NCBI GenBank assembly: GCA_963565915.1
Contig: OY751495.1
Location: 2,852,001 to 2,916,000 of the forward strand
Direction: 5' to 3'
DNA length: 64,000 bases
Origin: Entoloma clypeatum
Lineage: Eukaryota > Basidiomycota > Agaricomycetes > Agaricales > Entolomataceae
Shown here: positions 50,816-62,395 of the stretch, piece after piece
How the letters are laid out: the number at the start of each line of letters is the position of its first letter
Numbering within the stretch: the first letter of the stretch is position 1
Notes under the pieces: generated by a model
Database searches by the model: none
The model's input: only the letters and a program-made list of their open reading frames with translations
Told to the model about the DNA's origin: nothing
Made by a program: the position numbers and the translations under genes

Positions 50816-52388
50816 GGTGCCCAGACACCCCCTGCATCTAGTGTATCTGGGGAGGCTTTACCCTCGTCTGTTCTCGGGGAGGCTCTACCCCCATTGTCTG
50901 TTATTAAGGATGTGTTAGCTCTATCTTCTGTCTGTGGAGAGGCCATTGCCCCACCTGCTAGTGTAGATCCTGTCTGTACTCCTCCACGTCGTAGCATTGA
51001 CATTGAAATGAAGACCCCTGGTGCTACGTCCTCTGATGTTCTGATGTCAAGTCCTCCACATCATTTGCCTCGAATGTCTTTGCAGGGTGCATCTTGTATC
51101 ACTGGTGGTGTGGTTCGAGGTCAAGCAATGGGAAATACACCAAACCATGCTGACTTCAAGTCATTCAACCAACCTGATGTGAGACCAAACACAAAGGGTA
51201 TGGTTTATGTCTATCTGTCTACAACATTGTCCGGGGAAACCTGGAGATCATGAAGCCTGAAATGTCCATACGTGTTCCTGTCAATAATGATCTTGGTCCC
51301 GTGCTTCGAAAGCTGGGTGGTGCCTATTCGCCAGTTCAAAAAGAGGACCAGCGCATCTACACCTATACTGAGGATGGCAATTGGGACATCAAAGGACGCT
51401 ATACCAATGCAATTGCAGAAAATGACTCAGCTGATTGGTTATTTCAAATCAACAAGTATGTTTTACATCTTTTTGTAAGTCATTTATAAGTTTATTTCAT
51501 GAATAACAAATCTAATTTATATTTATTCTACAGGCTGAAACCACTGTTCCTTCCACATTTCACATGGTTAAACCATCTGAACCATCTGGATCATCTGAAG
51601 TAGCTGAATCCAAGCCTGGCACCAGCACTTATCAGTTTACTGCAGTTCAACTGAACTTCATCAAAGAGTTGAATATAGAAGACATCTTCTTGAATCGGTC
51701 AAACCATGCTCTTCACTATACATACTCCAAATACAAGGAGTTTCTCTGTGCTGAACAGATTTGGACTGACAGAAAAATTGGCAACACTTGGTTTGGTGGT
51801 GGAACAGTTGTTGCTTTGAGGGGAATTTTTGCCTCTTCATCCTACTTTTACTCGCACTATGAGTTATTCAAACTTGCCCCCAAGTATCCAGATCTGATTG
51901 AATGGTTGGAGGATGCAGAGAATCATGCAGAGGATAAAGATATCTGGGGTTTCGAGGATCCACTATATGACTTTGGATCCTTGAGAAAGTTTTTGATTGC
52001 ACATGGTGAAGATGTTGCAGGGAGCAACAAAGGAAAGTCAAAGGAAAAGAAAAAAAAGGTGTTGGAGAATGTGTCAAAGAAAAGGAAGGATAAAGGTAAA
52101 GGCAAAACAAAGATGGATGGAAGTTCTGGCCAGAAGAGCAAGGAGGTCAAGGAGAAGAAGAATAAGGTGAAAAATCAGAAGAAGCAAAAGTAGTAAGTTG
52201 ATAGAGAAATCATACCATTTGACTCAATTTGATCTGGATTTAGTATATGTTCAACCATACTTGCTTTTTGGACTTGGTCATTTATCTGGAATGCTTGGAG
52301 CATTTTTTGGAAGTTAATTTGCATTTGCACACTGGTTTTAACCAAATTCAGGTTTTGTCTGCTTTGGATTATTCTGGCAGTTGTATGC

Positions 52389-53640
52389 TTGCCAAATGTT
52401 GCTGCACTTCATCCAGAGCAAAGCTTTCCAGAAATTTCCTTTCAAGACTTCAGTGAATTTATTTTGCACAACTTTAGCTCAAAAGTTTCTCTTTCTACTG
52501 TGCTTATGACATTGTTTACAATAACAAATAATCCAGAGTTGCTTAGCTTGCATGCAAAGGATCAAACAACTGGTCAAGGCTTATTTGGCTCTGGTTGGAT
52601 GAATTGTCTTGCCTCTGCTTTTTTTGATAGACTAGATGAAGGTGTATCAATTTTTTTTTCCACAAAAGAATATTTTGATAGTATGAACCATCAAGAAAAA
52701 AATCAATGCATTAAGCAAAAAGCTGGGGCAATTTGCCAAGCTGTTGAAATTATACTCAGTGAATACTGTAAGACTGGCCAGTTCAAAGGCAAACTCAAAG
52801 CTACTTCTCATATAGCTATTGAGCCAATTCTTATCCTAGCACCCAATACACCAGTTTGTTTGACAGAATCATGTGATTTGCATACAATCAAATGTGAAAC
52901 TCGAGATCAGGATGTTGCACAGGTGACATTGATTAAAGGGACAACAGCTTATAACAAAGCATATGTAGTTGCTGGAAAGTGTCATAAATGCAATACTATC
53001 TATCATGCAGATCATGAATGCTCAGTTGGAGATCATAAGACCACCAACAAACGGCTATATCTGAATTCAGCCAAGTATTTAAAAGCTGGTCAGAATCTTT
53101 GGGTTGATTGTGTTTTCTCAAAAGCAATTTTGAATGCTATGTATAGCTTTCATGGTTCAGCTGCAGCCTATACTGAATTTTGGAATTACCTTTACCAAAT
53201 CAGACACTGATGTAGAACTTAGCCGTCGGCAAGTCTGGAAGACTTTTATAGAAGAATCCATCTATATGATTGCAACTGAATCTCAAGAAGAATTGGTTCT
53301 AGATGATAATATTTCTGTTGAACAAGTCACACAAAGAGCTTATCAGGAATTGTGCCAAGATGGAAAAATTGCACTTGCCACTAATCATGAATGTGATGAA
53401 TGCACTCAGCCATATAAGCAACAGGCAGACTTTTTAACTGGAGATGATCCAGCTGCCATAGTTGATGTTGATGAGCATAGATCAGTTCCAGTTTTAACTG
53501 GAGCTGATGTCTTTCAAGCCTATATTGATCATCAGAAGGCTCAACAAGATGCTTTGGCATGGAACAAAAGACAAGCTAATAATACATCAGCTTCTGAAGA
53601 AAATACAGGCACTTGTAGTAGGAGAGAGAAAAGTGGCAAG
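52389..53640 (+). pseudogene. CxC5/CxC6-type protein (cysteine cluster associated with KDZ transposases), frameshifted and truncated
   Basis: Proteins of this kind accompany KDZ (Kyakuja-Dileera-Zisupton) transposons in mushroom genomes. Visible marks: GKCHKCNTIYHADHEC, TNKRLYLNSAKYLKAGQNLWVD, AILNAMYSFHGSAAAYTEFW, then LSRRQVWKTFIEESI and ATNHECDECTQPYKQQ. A one-base frame change near 53185 splits the two parts (the first ends at 53210, the second opens in the next frame). The protein lacks the usual last Cys/His cluster, because the reading passes into antisense sequence of the neighbouring transposase-like gene at about 53590-53655. The KDZ transposase itself is not in the window. Family assignment is from remembered motifs. 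Confidence 0.7.
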
Positions 53641-55790
53641 GTTTCAAGAAGAGGATGTTTAAATGTCAATAGAACAAGAGCCTCGCCATGTCGAGATTCA
53701 CCATCAGAAGCAACAGAAACAGTTCTCAATGTTGTCTTGCTGCTCCCAAGAATACCAGTTGTTATTAAGCGGGAATGTTGGAGTCCTGATTCACGCTTGC
53801 AGGAGCCTGACACCAGCAGAGGACATGCACTGTACAGGCGGGTGTTTGGACTCAGCAATCCCAAAGCGCCTACGGTCACCTAAATGGTGACATATGTGAG
53901 AACAGAATCATCGGCGCTGAAATTATCCACACTACCTCCGTGGCCAGATGTACATTCCCCTTCTCAACATCTTGCACCAGCATGTCTGCTTCCGATTGCG
54001 AGGTATACTCTAGGCTCGCATTCCTTCCATGCTCCCGACATATTCCCAATATCATATTCGTCTTATCATCCCAATGTGGCCTTTGCTCAACTTTCAACTC
54101 ATCCAACATCAGCACCTGGTGGACGACGGAATGACTGTGAATGAGATCTTCAAGGCTTTCGAAGCATGCTTGGCAATGTTTTGTTCAATTTCGGAAATTG
54201 TTGGATAGCTTGGAGACGCAATCAGTGGTGGAATGAGGGTTTGATGGCAGAGAGTGCTGAGGGATGGTAAAGCCAGAGCACGATGTGCATTTCTAGCAAC
54301 CTGAGCCCCTCCCAATCGCCAGAATAGCAAGCCACGTAGTGAGTCCTCCTCTGTATACCCCATGGGCTTGTAAACGTGCTCAGCAGCTCGTTGGTACATA
54401 TCTAGCAGGCCACGGATTCCTCTTCGGCTTGCAAGCCAGTCAACCCGCTCTACTCTGCCACTACCACTGCCATTACCCATGCCTTGTGGTTCTCCAGCGC
54501 GGCGGCTTTTCCAGTGAGCTTTCAAGCATCGTTGAGCTTTCGTAGGCGCAACACCTTGATTTCCCCAGCCTTCTGATGAACGATCTTTACCAGACCCCCT
54601 ACTCCATGGTACACAAGCCGGGAATGTTTGTGAACCCCCATTTCCATCCAATCTAATATTGCCTGAAGGTTTGACTGCTTTGCAAGAGCTGCACATGTGT
54701 TGCATTGGTTACGACTGAACATTGGCTGAAAGTACTGGCGAGCTCGAATGGTCAGAATACCATTGATGACAGCATAATCCCAAGGATCTCCAATTTCGTC
54801 GTGGAGGCCAAATGGGTAGGTACTGTGCGCACTTCTTCCAGCTGGTAATTTAATGATGATTCCCTGACAGGAAGTGTTGCGAAGATTCGGAAGTCCCTCA
54901 GAGGAATGTTTGGTGGCAGAGGATGCTTGGCTGAGGAAGATTATGTCGGGAAGTTCATCAATGTCAATTGATGAGGGGTGCTTGTTGAATGGTCGCTCAG
55001 GGCTATGATTGATGTCTTCTTCACTGCAAAAGGATCCAGGATCTTGCCTTATTTTGCTTGAAAGTGGAGAGCTATTGAATTTTTTAGGTGAGGATGTCCA
55101 CGAATTATCAAAACATTGTGACATACACTTCATCAATAGCCTTCATGAGGTGTTCAACCTTCAACTCAATTAACACACCCACAATGCCATGGTTAACCAC
55201 CAGATAACTCAGAAATTGATGAAGTCCAATCAAGCCTTCTCACCAATGCACACGAGTTTTCGTAAGTCTTTGGGTCCTTTTTGCAGTACGGTATCCAGTG
55301 ATGGATTGACACTCTCCCAGGCATCTTCTCCATTGGGGATCCAGCCCTCAGGGTTTCCTGAAAACTGAGCCAAGGGATGGGTATCATCTGCTTCATCGAG
55401 GGTGGGTGGAAGGCTAATGATGCGAGCACGAAATTTTGACAAAATATCAAGGGCAACTGGGCATGCAGAGGAACTTTGAGAGTTTCCAACGAAGGTATTA
55501 CTTGGTGGGGATGATATGTTTGGTGTCTTTCCCCGTTTTGTGAGGGCTGAGGACTGGATGAGCAGGGGTGCCGTGACTGTGGAAGGAACCTTTGATGATC
55601 CTGGTGCGAACCATTTTTGAGTGTTCCTCTGTTGCTTCTCCAGTGCCTGGTTTTTCTCGTAGATTTTCTTGTTGTCCTGACACTTCTTGGTATTGCAATG
55701 CTGCTTATAGAAGTTCTGGAGACCACCCATTCCGAGGCGGACAGATGTCTTGCATTCAGGGCAAATAACTTCACCCTCCTCATTTGGCAC
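53640..55790 (-). pseudogene. Transposase-like pseudogene of a multi-copy Agaricomycete family, 3' end lost
   Basis: Minus-strand pieces in order: a zinc-finger-like CPECKTSVRLGMGG...C start (55790), LAQFSGNPEGWIPNGEDAWE, YPFGLHDEIGDPWDYAVING, CNTCAALAKQSNLQAILDW, LRKLNDA then TGA then KLTGKAAALENHKAW, frameshift, GRVERVDWLASRRGIRGLL, EEDSLRGLLFWRLGG, then MLMLDELKVEQRPHWDDKTN and, after a GT-AG intron near 53884-53940, GALGLLSPNTRLYSA and VSVASDGESRHGEALVLLTF. I remember this layout from an unnamed fungal family. The LDE..RWD, SDGE and later positions suggest an RNase H-like DDE fold, perhaps P-element-like, but that is inference. Stops, frameshifts and loss of the last third make it dead. 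Confidence 0.6.
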
Positions 55791-56480
55791 AAGTTGGAGA
55801 GGATTTTTCTGAGACTCATTATTAGTTTATCATTGTACCCAAGCCAGGCTGTACCCACCTCTATGGGAGCCATAGCTCAACTGTGCTGACAATAGGGGGT
55901 CCGGTGAGAATCGAAGTGCCGATTCCCGAACTTCTATATGTGGTAACTGCGCGCAATGTGACAGGCTTTGTCTACCACAATTCTATGCTTCTATAGTGTT
56001 CATTTAATCATCACATATACCCTTCACTGAGCTATCAGTGCCAAAACAGTGTCATTTCTTCACAAAAAATCTGAGGTCAGAAAAATTTTTAAGGCCCTCA
56101 AGGGCCGGACTAACTAACTATCCCTATATGGCAAATTCAGCACGTGACACCCCCTTGCATTGACTCAATCCCACACAATTCCAAAATGGCTTGACAAAGA
56201 TATTATAAGCCGAGATGATTCAATTAACGAGATCATTGAAATACCTCTACAATAAGCTATTCCCAAGACTCATTCCATTGTGTGGTGCCAATAAATCACA
56301 ATCAAAAGCTTCATCTTCTGCCTGTGCAGCCTGCCCTGATTCTCATGCAAAAACTCCAACCCTCTTTGCCTTTGACTCTTTATTGCGCAATAAGGTCACA
56401 GCTCTTTTGGCCTTTGTTTTTTCTCATTTCTCTGACTGAAGCTGTTGAACGTGTGTTGTGGTTTCGAAGTGGTATTTCTG
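55791..56480. other. Spacer between two transposase-type pseudogenes
   Basis: No gene seen. The part next to 55790 may hold the first exon of the transposase-like gene (an open frame extends to 55873). Around 56215-56440 the plus strand has short open frames without motifs. No clear terminal inverted repeats were found by eye. Confidence 0.35.
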
Positions 56481-58715
56481 GGGGTCATCAAAAAGATGGT
56501 GTGGTGCTGTGAGATGGCGGGGTAAGTACTCCAAAGGCGCATTGCATTGTGGAGAGCATGGGTGTTGATAATAAAGTGAGCTTGAGAATCAACATGCTCA
56601 ATAATTTTTTCTTTGCGTGCTGTAGGAAGTCGTTCTTGTACTTGTATGCAATTTCCAGATGCCTTGCAACCAGCAGAATGGCAGTCGTGCTGCACATTGA
56701 AGTTGAATTGGATACCCTGTGCTAACAACTAAGTCTTCAGGAATAAAACAGGCAGATAAGACAAACACTAACGCTTGATGGGATGACATGGTACTGAGGA
56801 GTGTTTGAAGCACCTATTGTTTTGCAGGATAATACTGGCATTCCTAGGTAGTGGTGGAGTCCATCCGCAACAGTAAAGTGCTCAACAGTGACAAGACCTG
56901 TGGGAGCCATCAAAGAGTTGATGCTGCTTAAGATCTCAATAATACGGCCAATGAAATGGTCTGTCTATTCAAGTTAAGAGTCTGAAGTATTGATAAATGC
57001 CCTGACTCACCTTGTTTCGTACCATCATGAATGAGCCAACTACACAGCGGTCTCCAGACTGAGCAATCACCTCGATTGCAGAAAACCATGTTGATGCTGC
57101 TGAAACCAGTGCTTCGGCACCGTCAACGTGGCTGGCACCAATGAAGGCTTTGGTCTCAGATCTGAGAACACCCTCAGCCCGAACTTTGTGCCCTGCACAT
57201 CAGATTGATCCTGGAGTGGGTGAGCTCAGGGATACCCATCCTAAGTGGCGTTGCACAATGGGGGCATAGAGAAGTAAAGATACTACCCCTTTCCCAGCTT
57301 GCACCCAGTTTTTTCCTTCATTCCAGTAGCCGCTGCTGAGGATATGCTTGACATGATCCATATCACCATTTTTGACCACAATATCATGGCTTGGTGCTTG
57401 GTGATTGCTGAGAACTGATGACATACAGAAGATAGCATTGAAACATTCAAAAACTTCGGTTGAAAACCTCACAGCTGGGCCAAAACACTGAATATGCACT
57501 GGTAAGTGTTGAAGAACATGTAACTTGATTTTGATTAGAATTCAGCCTGGATCAATGAGACCAAATGCATCCAGCACATTGTTGATGAGAATAGTGATAT
57601 CATCCTTGAGGAAAAACTCAACATCAACAATAATAAAACCTTGTGCATGGGAAAGACATAGCATACAATGTATTCGTCCAAATTTGGGATATCTGCCACC
57701 CAAAGCATTGCACCAAGTTCACCGATCGCTTTTATAAGGGTCAACTCCACATCAGTAACAAGGTCTTGAACGTGAAAGGCAGCTGTTTGCATGAGTGTCT
57801 TGAAGTGCTTTCCAATCAATCCATTGCAATACTACATCATGTATGCGGCACGAATTGGGGGTATATTCAGTCCATCAAGATTGGTGCCTTGAAGTCGACA
57901 TGTAAAGAGCTCTTGCTGTTGCGAACTCAATGACAAATGGAGATCATGCCAATTGTACTTTTCTAGCCCCAGTAAAACTGTATGAAGGAGCTTAATGGGT
58001 GTGTCCGAAGAGGGATCAAGGTCTGGTAAAAGATAAGCTATCGAAAAGAAGCCTGTATTTGCACATACATTGAACATTGAGTAGTGGATTGAATGGTTCC
58101 TTGGTTTGGGTGTCAAGCCATTGGAGTAGTTCCATCGAAATTTCGAGAGGAGTTTTATCCGGGCGAGACTTTTTAGCTTCGACTGCTTTTGGTAAAACAA
58201 TATTGATCCAGTGTTGTGCGATCTTGTCCTTCATGCCAGTCTTCGTTTGGAGCTCCTCGATTGGTGCTGCTATACCATAGGTAGCAAGTTGTAATTGTTC
58301 CTTCACCAGCTGAAGGCTTTCTGCTGATGTGTGAGGAGTTCCAATATAAACATATGTTAGCAGTTATCACTGTTGAATTTATTTATATTCTTGCCTCATG
58401 AAGAGCATGGTAACCCTCATCAGATTCTTTCTCTGTGTATGGGCCCCCAACTTTGCAGATTCAACAGAAGTAAAGGCCTTGATGGCCAATATGCGAACAT
58501 TCCTCAGACTGCTGTGGATTATCAGCCGGTAGAATTGGGACCTGCAGTCGATATTGGCAAGGTCGATGAGTAGCTGCATTGTAACATCGGACAGGATTTT
58601 TTTGAGTATCTCTGCAGCAAAAGGGTAAGGCACATCAGTTAGGGTACACCATTCCATGACTGACTTTACATGTTCCATCACAGCACCAAGTAATTCAGGA
58701 GCTGAGGCTTGAGGC
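56480..58715 (-). pseudogene. TNP2/CACTA-like transposase pseudogene, C-terminal part
   Basis: Continues from the segment at 59174-60070 across a solo LTR. Pieces on the minus strand: ASAPELLGAVMEHVKS, CYNAATHRPCQYRLQVPILP with NPQQSEECSHIG, ICKVGGPYTEKESDEGYH, QLQLATYGIAAPIEEL, KDKIAQHWINIVLPKA, LDPSSDTPIKLLHTVLLG, GLNIPPIRAAYMM, GLIGKHFKTLMQTAAFHV, FGPAVRFSTEVFECFNAIF, VLSNHQAPSHDI, HLGWV and a final VQHDCHSAGCKASG...FIINTHALHN. A TGA sits at the second Cys of a CxxC pair's neighbour (FC-stop-ICK), a TAG after AAYMM, and introns such as that ending before LDPSS are recognisable. It is a multi-copy Agaricomycete family I associate with CACTA-type transposons; the family name is uncertain. 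Confidence 0.65.
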
Positions 58716-59173
58716 TGTTATGGATTCGCTATCCATGGCATTGATCGCTCAGACAAGATACAAGACATAGAGGCCTTATCTGATTAATGGCCAGTTTCAT
58801 CTTATCTATTGGTTTCATGCTTACTATTCACTTTTACATCATTCAGGCCCCGGCCTCCGCTTACTCACTACAGTATGGTCATCGTTACCATATCTAGATG
58901 GTTACTCTCACACATCCTTGACATTGTGTTACTTATCGGACTATACTTAGATACTCTGACTCACGCCGCAGCAGTTACCATAGACACCTACTCCGGGTCC
59001 GCTTCTGGAGTCAGACCGGAACCGCTCTAGAGTCATCTAGATGACTCGACCTTCTAGTATATATAGGGTACATACATTGCATGTATTCCCCAGATCTAGC
59101 AATCACCTTGGTATCCGCCTTTGCTACTTAAGCCTCTCTGCCTAAGCATTGCATGGGTTTGTCAACCATAACA
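58716..59173 (+). repeat. Solo LTR inside the TNP2-like pseudogene
   Basis: 458 bp, TGTTATGGATTC to AACCATAACA, with duplications GAGGC at 58711-58715 and 59174-59178. A TATA-like TAGTATATATAGGG near 59055 suggests plus orientation. Removing it with one GAGGC rejoins the transposase frame through ATSPQASAPELL. It differs from the solo LTR at 49730. Confidence 0.92.
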
Positions 59174-60069
59174 GAGGCGATGTCGCCACAAAGTGAACAA
59201 AATATTCTTGTTGGAGAAGACGGCCAGGAAGATTTGAATTTGACATGTACACATTAACATGCTTCTGATATTGCTTTGATTGTGCGCCAGAAACATCATC
59301 AGCCCATAATGGAATCCATATTGTATAAAGGTCTTCATCTTGGTCAGTCACACAGAATTTGTTTGGCATGGCTTTTGCGTATGATTCAAAATTGGCTGTT
59401 GTCCATAGCATCAATATTGTGTGCATGGATGTGAAAGAGAGACTCACAATGAAAGTGATAGTCACCATCAGATTCAAGAAGATCTAAAAAGTTGAGGGCA
59501 AAGTCTTTGATTGAGATTCATAGATTCATCTCCATAACCTGCAAGCCCATCTACTGTAGAAAACAAACCTTTAGAACTGCCAGGCTTGACTAAAATCACA
59601 AACCTCTGAACTTTGAATGACTTCATGACAGCGTGCGTGGATTTCACCATGATATGTGATCCATATGTAAGGAATTACAAGTCTTCCGTTCAACAATGCC
59701 GCCAACTCATTCACATAGAAATGCTTGCCATCCTTATTCACTGAAGGTGTAAGCTCATTGAGTGGATACTCGCGCCATCGACTTCCATGCCACACTTCAG
59801 ACATTTCACCATCTGTCTCCTCGGGATAAAATTGGAGATGAGGTGCTGTTTGAGGGTTTGCAAAGTCCTGATTGAACACCAAGATTTTGGAATTTGAGTA
59901 GATGTGCGTATATGAAAGGAAAAATCGTACCTTACTGATGATATCACAAATATCATTGACATAGAAGACATTTCCCAACGAGGACATATGTTTCTTGCTT
60001 GCAACACCACACCCCGTTCACAGCTTGTTTTGTGTTTCGCAAAAGGAGTCGAACAATGGGACATCAATT

Positions 60070-60070
<1 letters not shown>
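59174..60070 (-). pseudogene. TNP2/CACTA-like transposase pseudogene, middle part
   Basis: Minus-strand pieces: VPLFDSFCETQNKL, a TGA, then TGCGVASKKHMSSLGN and VFYVNDICDIISK, a GT-AG intron, DFANPQTAPHLQFYPEETDG, FYVNELAALLNGRLVIPYIW, then FCVTDQDEDLYTIWIPLWADDVSGAQSKQYQKH and LPGRLLQQEYFVHFVATSP (shown here in parts under the length limit). WADDVSG...QYQKH parallels the DDTSGN...KWNK core of plant TNP2-type transposases. It is cut on the left by the solo LTR and on the right by LINE-D. Confidence 0.65.
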
Positions 60071-60106
<36 letters not shown>

Positions 60107-62395
60107 GGTCAACAATTTATATAGCGGTATACTAGGGGTACAGTCCGCTTGACATAGAGTAAACTACATCGGTCCGAGGACCTACGTACGCAAGAAGAAC
60201 AAGCGGCGCAAAGCTCCGTCGAGCTGATAAGTCCTCGCGCCAGGACGGGGGAGTCTGTTATAAACAAACACGTTAGTATGCGCACCCGAATATTCGGTCG
60301 CGCGATACAAGAGCACTCCAACCTTGTGAGGTTGGCCGTTAGCGGTGCTGGTGGGTGTCTGCGCCCTACCCACCAAAGAAGCGCCTGTGCGGTTCTTACC
60401 CTTCGATCGCGTTCGCTTGCCAGAGGGGGCTGCACCCCTTTGAACCCAGCGCGCTACCACGCGACTACCGCCAACGGTTGTGTTGGGCGTTGGACGATCC
60501 CGGAAGGCAAATGCCCCTGGGTTATCCATGATAAATTTCCCGAAGACGTCCCAGATGGGAGAGTTCCTCGAGAAGATGGGCATGTCTGGTGGCCTGGTGG
60601 GGTGATGCAGACATTTGTAGAAAACGTGGGCGAAGTCCTCGACGGACCTCGGACCACAGTCACATTGTTCAACTTTGTCACCAATGTTGAACCTATGTCT
60701 ATAGTGGCCAATTGGGGCGTGGCTGGTGAGGCCGCGGACCATTTGTGCCGTGAGGGATTGGGAGTGACCCACATCCTTAAGCCATGTGCCGCCCTTGAGG
60801 TGGGACGGCTTCATACGTTTGGCCCGAGCGTGGTCTTGGCGTCTGACGCACGATCTCGGGAATTGATAGTGTCGGCCAACATACTTGGGGGACTGGTACA
60901 GATTGTTCCAGTCACCGAGCATGTCATCCGTGAATTGCTTCGTGTTGAAGTCGAGGGATCTGGAGGCCGACTCACCACACTCAATGCGAATCGAGGAGGC
61001 GAAGACGTGCACTGCACGGTGGGGTTCGAATCCATGGTCCGAGCAATCAGGGACATGGTGGAAGATGACCTTGGAATTCAGACCGGGTTCCTCAAACCAA
61101 GGAATCAGGTTACTGATGATAGCGAGCGCAGTTGCCTGCGAGGAGTGGAGATCCGGGTCTGTGGCGCGCCGAATGGCGTTGACAGAGTCGGTGAAAATAT
61201 GGATTACTTCCAGTTGAGAGAGACCCCCTAGCAGACTGACCAGGTTTGAGAACCCGTGTCCGATAGCTAAGGTTTCAGTGTCATCAGAGACTGCGAGGCC
61301 GCCGGCCGCCCAATCTTTGTCGATGGAGTGCCCCATGTGCCAGGTTTCCCAGGCTGCAACAGCTTGGTGGCCCGACGTGAGGGAGGGAACTGCCGCGTCA
61401 GTGACAATGACGGCGGATTTGTTGGAGCAGATGTTGGCGTCAAACACCTTGTTAAGGGTGATGAGGCGCGCCTTTCTGGCTTCGGCACGGTCCTTAGTGG
61501 TCTTGCCGCGGATAAGGGTGATGTCGTGAATTACGTGTTCAGGGAATCGGTCGAAGACGCGTTTCCCTGGTTCGTTGTAGTTATTAAAGGGCGATAGGGG
61601 GACAGTCACATTTGCACGGTATGCCCAGATATCAACGAGGGGGGATTTAAGGTTGTACATAAATTCCGGGGAGTACCACGGACGCTTGGAGGGGTCATCC
61701 TCGTCGCATACCATGACGGTCATGTGTCTGGGTGCAAGGGAGTGCATGCGGACACGGTTTCTGCAGGAGAGCTTCTTGAGGTGCAAGTGCACTGGAGGCA
61801 GGCCGGCAAGTGCTTCGACCGCCCCTGTGGGGGTGGTGCGGAAGGCTCCCAATATCCATAATGCTGCGCGTCTTTGGACTTTGGAGATAGACTTGACGAC
61901 ACCCTTGTTACGGGCGCCATCAAAGTTCCAAAGATTAGCACCGTATAGCGCGATCGGCAAAATACACGATCGGTACAGGGTGCATTTGTGTTTGGGAGTG
62001 AGTCCACGGACTGAGTTTCCCAGGGATAGTAGGGCTCCCATTGCTGAGAAGGCCTTAGTGGCATACCGTTTCGTGTGCTCAGTAAAGAGTAGCTTGCGGT
62101 CGAAGAAGAAGCCCAAGTACCTCCAGAAGGTCTTGGGGATGAGGGGGGAGTCGCCGGTGAAGGGCGCGAACCCGAGGTCAACCGGGGGGTTATCGTCGCC
62201 ATTCTTCCTGGAAAAATGGAACGCCTCCGATTTAGAGTGTTCGAGGACGAGCCCGAGGGCTGTGGTCAGCTCAAACAGACATTTGTATGCCTTTTTTAAT
62301 TTGGCAAGGTTTTCCTTCCACGTCTCAGATTGGACTATGATGGTCCCGTCGTCGACATATGAAATGAGGCTGGCCTGTGATTGTTCAGCTTGAAA
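60071..62395 (-). mobile_element. LINE-D: 5'-truncated copy of the LINE-A family
   Basis: Begins with a 35-base poly-T (60071-60105, the A-tail on the minus strand) and the family 3' end GGGTCAACAATTT. Target duplications ACATCAATTG at 60061-60070 and 62396-62405 are perfect. The copy covers only the last 2.3 kb of the family, truncated in the RT just before the YVDD motif. It is inserted in the TNP2-like pseudogene in the same orientation. Confidence 0.95.
60182..62393 (-). pseudogene. LINE-D ORF2 C-terminal part (RT palm end to RNase H)
   Basis: The minus frame is read from AEQSQASLISYVDDG through VQRRAALWILGAFRTTPTG, IVTDAAVPSLTSG, IFTDSVNAIRRA and CDCGPRSVEDFAHVFYKC, closely matching LINE-A. 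A frame change between about 62116 and the YVDD part separates two blocks. The last residues beyond the family stop run into the 3' UTR because the usual stop codon is changed. Without endonuclease it cannot act alone. Large plus-strand open frames here are antisense shadows. Confidence 0.88.

Larger units (their letters stand above)
30930..52193 (+). pseudogene. Multi-exon transposon-associated gene of unknown function, blown apart by insertions
   Basis: Exons read 30930-31126, 31182-31217, 31274-31276 plus 49660-49683 (split by Copia-B), 50136-50168, 50227 to about 51253, then about 51250-51455 and 51534-52193. Joined, the first five give a Lys/Ser/Thr-rich start (MPPCLTCSNAANAV), two short duplicated Thr/Lys/Ala exons, ERELEAHGIPIAPPSRP and a very acidic Asp/Asn-rich run. 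Later parts hold GGAYSPVQKEDQRIYTY, NTWFGGGTVVALRG, DLIEWLEDAEN and a Lys-rich tail. The pieces resemble, from memory, a multi-copy Agaricomycete hypothetical family found near transposase genes. Frame breaks near 51250 and 51560 and probable loss of sequence between them make it non-functional. I do not know its role. Confidence 0.6.

Noticed and set aside
50180..51003. Long Val/Leu-rich and Cys/His-rich minus-strand open frames
   Set aside because: Antisense of the Asp/Asn/Glu codon repeat; low-complexity artefacts.
55893..55970. Possible tRNA around a GGTGAGAATCGAAGTGCC stretch
   Set aside because: Only a weak B-box-like word is present; no A-box and no cloverleaf could be drawn.
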